From: DATLAN01 sp035527455
GTDB lineage: Bacteria > Planctomycetota > Planctomycetia > Pirellulales > Thermoguttaceae
NCBI GenBank assembly: GCA_035527455.1
Contig: DATLAN010000315.1
Location: forward strand, 1 to 7,218
Reading direction: 5' to 3'
DNA length: 7,218 bases
Positions 5,335 through 7,218 of the stretch are shown here, piece by piece. Under the pieces are notes generated by a model. The model was given only the letters and a program-made list of their open reading frames with translations. It was not told the DNA's origin and did not search any database. The position numbers were made by a program, and so were the translations under genes. Within the stretch, counting starts at the first letter, position 1, and each line of letters begins with the position of its first letter.

Positions 5335-6887
5335 ACAAAGTTCACATCTGCCGACTGCTGGGAATCATCACGCTGCTGATCGGCGCGTCGATGGCCATGA
5401 GTCTGCCCTGGACGTTGCCCTTCTTCGGCCAGGTGGAGCACTTCGATACGCGGAGCTTCCTGGCCCTGCTGGGTTCGATGGCCGTTTGCGGGGCGGCCGG
5501 CGGGCTGCTGATGTGCCTGGGTCGCGCGTCCAAAGGGGAGCGCCTTCTGCGTAAAGAGGCGATCGCGGTGGTGGGCCTGAGTTGGCTCGCGGCCACCGCG
5601 CTGGGCGCGCTGCCGTACTGGTTCAGCGGGACCTGCCGAGGTATCGACTCCACCGGCCAGAACGTTCTTATGGATTTCTTCGACGGCATATTCGAGTCGG
5701 CATCCGGGTTCAGCGGTACGGGGGCAACCGTGTTGAACGACGTGGAGAATCCCGACCTCGTGCCCAAGGCAATCCTGTTTTGGCGATCCGAAACCCACTT
5801 CCTGGGCGGCTTGGGAATCATGGTCTTGTTCGTGGCGGTGCTTCGTCTGGGTTCCGCGGGCAAGACCTTGATGATGGCCGAGATGCCCGGTCCCAAACAC
5901 GCCGATGGTCCCGAGAAGGCGCAAGCGGCCGCTCGGGCCTTCGCCTCGATCTTCGTGGGATTGGTCCTCCTGCTGACCCTCCTGTTGGTGCTGCAGAGCG
6001 TGCCGTTGTTCGATGCGCTCTGCCACGCCTTCGGGACCATCGCCACCGGCGGCTTCAGCACGTACAACGACAGCATCGCGCATTTCGACAGCATCGGCAT
6101 CGAGATGACGATCACGCTGTTCATGATCATCGCCTGCACCAACTTCACGCTGCTCTATTTGCTGGTGCTCTGGAGGCCGGGCAAGTTGTTCGGCGACATC
6201 GAATTCCGCGTCTACTTGATCATCATGTTCTCGGTGAGTGCCGTCGTGACGGTCGGCCTCTGGACAGCCGGAAACTACGCTACCGTGGGGGAGTCGGCCC
6301 GTTACGGCCTGTTCCAAACCGTCTCGATCATGACCAACACGGGATTCGGCACCGCCGATTTCAATCGATGGAACAGCCTCAGCCGCGCGATGTTGCTGTT
6401 GTTGATGTTCGTCGGCGGCTGTGCCGGCAGTACCAGTTGCAGCGTGAAGGTGATTCGCTATGTCCTGTTCTTCAAGATCCTCCGGCTCGAATTGGAGCAG
6501 GTCTTCCATCCCACCGTGGTCCGAGCGGTTCGACTGGGCGGCAAACCGTTGGAGAATCCCGACATCCGCAAGGAAGTGGTTCTCTATTTCGGCGTGATCC
6601 TGGTGATCTTCGTGATCGGCTGGATTGCGCTGGTCGCGGTCGAGCCGGATCGGACGTGGATCGAAGCCGGCCTCTCGCCCGACAACAAGCTGATCGACTG
6701 CGCCAGCGCCGTGGGCGCCACGCTCAACGGCGTCGGTCCCGGCCTGGGCATCGTCGGCGAGTCGGAGAACTACGCCCATTTCCACGCCGCCAGCAAGTTC
6801 GTGCTCACCTGGCTGATGCTCCTGGGCCGGCTGGAAGTCTTCGTCATCCTGGTCCTGTTCGTTCCCCGATTCTGGCGAAGCCAATAG
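5331..6887 (+). CDS. trkH: Potassium uptake transporter subunit, TrkH/KtrB family
   Basis: A 518-residue inner-membrane K+ translocating subunit. All four pore loops of the TrkH/KtrB superfamily are visible: SASGFSGTGAT (123-133), HAFGTIATGGFST (232-244), IMTNTGFGTADF (333-344) and AVGATLNGVGPGLG (460-473). Other family landmarks are HFLGGLGIMVLF after the first loop, GGCAGST (362-368) before the cytoplasmic KVIRY segment, and an end of MLLGRLEVFVILVLFVPRFW. In many TrkH proteins GGCAGST is followed by GG or AGG; here it is SCSV (369-372), a small deviation. The ATG lies in the ATGA overlap with the preceding stop, implying translational coupling. The family works as a dimer gated by a cytosolic NAD/ATP-binding RCK ring (TrkA/KtrA); no such gene is in the window. 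Assignment to TrkH over KtrB rests on length and overall resemblance. Confidence 0.93.
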   Translation: MNKVHICRLLGIITLLIGASMAMSLPWTLPFFGQVEHFDTRSFLALLGSMAVCGAAGGLLMCLGRASKGERLLRKEAIAVVGLSWLAATALGALPYWFSGTCRGIDSTGQNVLMDFFDGIFESASGFSGTGATVLNDVENPDLVPKAILFWRSETHFLGGLGIMVLFVAVLRLGSAGKTLMMAEMPGPKHADGPEKAQAAARAFASIFVGLVLLLTLLLVLQSVPLFDALCHAFGTIATGGFSTYNDSIAHFDSIGIEMTITLFMIIACTNFTLLYLLVLWRPGKLFGDIEFRVYLIIMFSVSAVVTVGLWTAGNYATVGESARYGLFQTVSIMTNTGFGTADFNRWNSLSRAMLLLLMFVGGCAGSTSCSVKVIRYVLFFKILRLELEQVFHPTVVRAVRLGGKPLENPDIRKEVVLYFGVILVIFVIGWIALVAVEPDRTWIEAGLSPDNKLIDCASAVGATLNGVGPGLGIVGESENYAHFHAASKFVLTWLMLLGRLEVFVILVLFVPRFWRSQ

Positions 6888-7041
6888 CAGCGGCTCCCAC
6901 GTCTGGCCGCACGATCTTCGTTGCTGTGATGAAGAATCTCATCGGTTTTCTGACGGCCGCGGTGGGGCGTGTCCTTCCGGAAAGCCTGCAACATCTTTGC
7001 CGGCGTGGCGGCCCTGGGCAGACGGGGCGGCGGCGGGGGGA
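6888..7041. other. Gap between trkH and the IS66 remnant
   Basis: This 154-bp gap shows no convincing terminator. Only weak GC-rich inverted pairs are seen, such as GCGGC 6890-6894 with GCCGC 6906-6910. CCACGTCTGGC at 6897-6907 matches 4079-4089 in the repeat region exactly, hinting at a shared dispersed repeat. I could not find an IS66 terminal inverted repeat or target duplication. A 54-codon frame from ATG 6929 to 7093 looks like chance. Confidence 0.4.
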
Positions 7042-7218
7042 TCAGCGGGCAGTGCCGCGGAGCGGCGTGAGGGCGGCGAGCGTCTGCCGGTAGTTCCAGG
7101 GCATCCAATGCTGGGGGTGCCCGGCCAACTCGTCCGCGTGTCGCTCGAACTCCGTCAGGTAGTCGAACGGATTGACGCCGCAAAGCTCGCACACATTGTT
7201 ATCCAAGGACGCCCCAGG
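7042..7218 (-). pseudogene. IS66-family transposase, C-terminal end, probably internally deleted (runs off the right edge)
   Basis: On the minus strand the last 58 codons of a gene enter at 7218 and stop at TGA 7044-7042. They read PGASLDNNVCE, then LCGVNPFDYLTEFERHADEL, and later HWMPWNYRQTL. Both blocks are characteristic of the C-terminal part of IS66 transposases. In full-length proteins I recall, LDNNVCER (with the presumed catalytic Glu) is followed by about 35-45 residues, including a RKNALFYKT-like stretch and MSLIHTCEL, before CGVNPFDYL. Here the two blocks are joined directly at a shared Cys-Glu, as if recombination between TGCGAG repeats removed the middle in frame. The element is therefore probably inactive, but most of the gene lies outside the window. 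Confidence 0.75.
7042..7218 (-). mobile_element. Right-edge fragment of an IS66-type insertion sequence
   Basis: The transposase fragment implies an IS66-group element whose transposase end points toward trkH. The outer boundary could not be placed, since no terminal inverted repeat was recognised between 6888 and 7041. It may be a decayed remnant. Confidence 0.5.

Noticed and set aside
5190..6884. 564-codon minus-strand frame opposite trkH
   Set aside because: It is antisense to a gene with all four TrkH pore loops; the translation is rich in Gln, Glu, His and Asp without domains.
6929..7093. Small plus-strand gene starting MKNLIGFLTAAVG
   Set aside because: No ribosome binding site, the tail is Arg/Gly-rich low complexity, and it overlaps the IS66 coding end on the other strand.

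Overview
The window looks like chromosomal DNA from a planctomycete, probably of the Pirellula/Thermogutta type. Reasons: G+C-rich coding DNA, a secreted SUMF1-like protein ending in a PEP-CTERM sorting signal (a combination typical of Planctomycetes), an AGCS carrier with a planctomycete-like N-terminus, and an IS66 transposase remnant. This is inference from protein style; there is no rRNA or other marker gene.

Layout. (1) Positions 1-281, minus strand: the 5' end of a secreted protein gene, open at the left edge. It has a clear signal peptide and ribosome binding site, and a candidate ECF-type promoter upstream. (2) Positions 282-853: a long divergent control region with a strikingly AT-rich centre (541-660, about 35% G+C by hand count) and several perfect inverted repeats. 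(3) 854-1483: an ECF sigma factor with no anti-sigma gene beside it. (4) 1646-3481 and 3510-3941: an AGCS-family sodium/amino-acid symporter followed after 28 bp by a UspA-type universal stress protein, probably one transcript from a promoter near 1540-1569. (5) 3942-4220: a gene-free stretch of three heptanucleotide tandem arrays; two of them form a large inverted pair with G-quadruplex potential on opposite strands. (6) 4315-5334 and 5331-6887: a SUMF1/FGE-fold PEP-CTERM protein whose stop codon overlaps the start of a TrkH-type potassium channel/transporter subunit, read from a good promoter at 4241-4270. (7) 7042-7218, minus strand: the C-terminal end of an IS66-family transposase, apparently carrying an internal in-frame deletion.

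How the parts may work together. The symporter, UspA and TrkH fit a theme of ion and solute homeostasis under stress: Na+-coupled amino-acid uptake, K+ uptake, and a nucleotide-binding stress protein. The sigma factor could control the divergent secreted protein, its own gene or the symporter, but only promoter resemblance supports this. No TrkA/KtrA regulatory subunit is visible.

I see no wholly new multi-gene system. The most unusual items are the Cys4 zinc-ribbon-like insert in the symporter, the translationally coupled pair of a lectin-like FGE-fold secreted protein with TrkH, the inverted STRR-like heptamer arrays, and the deleted IS66 end.
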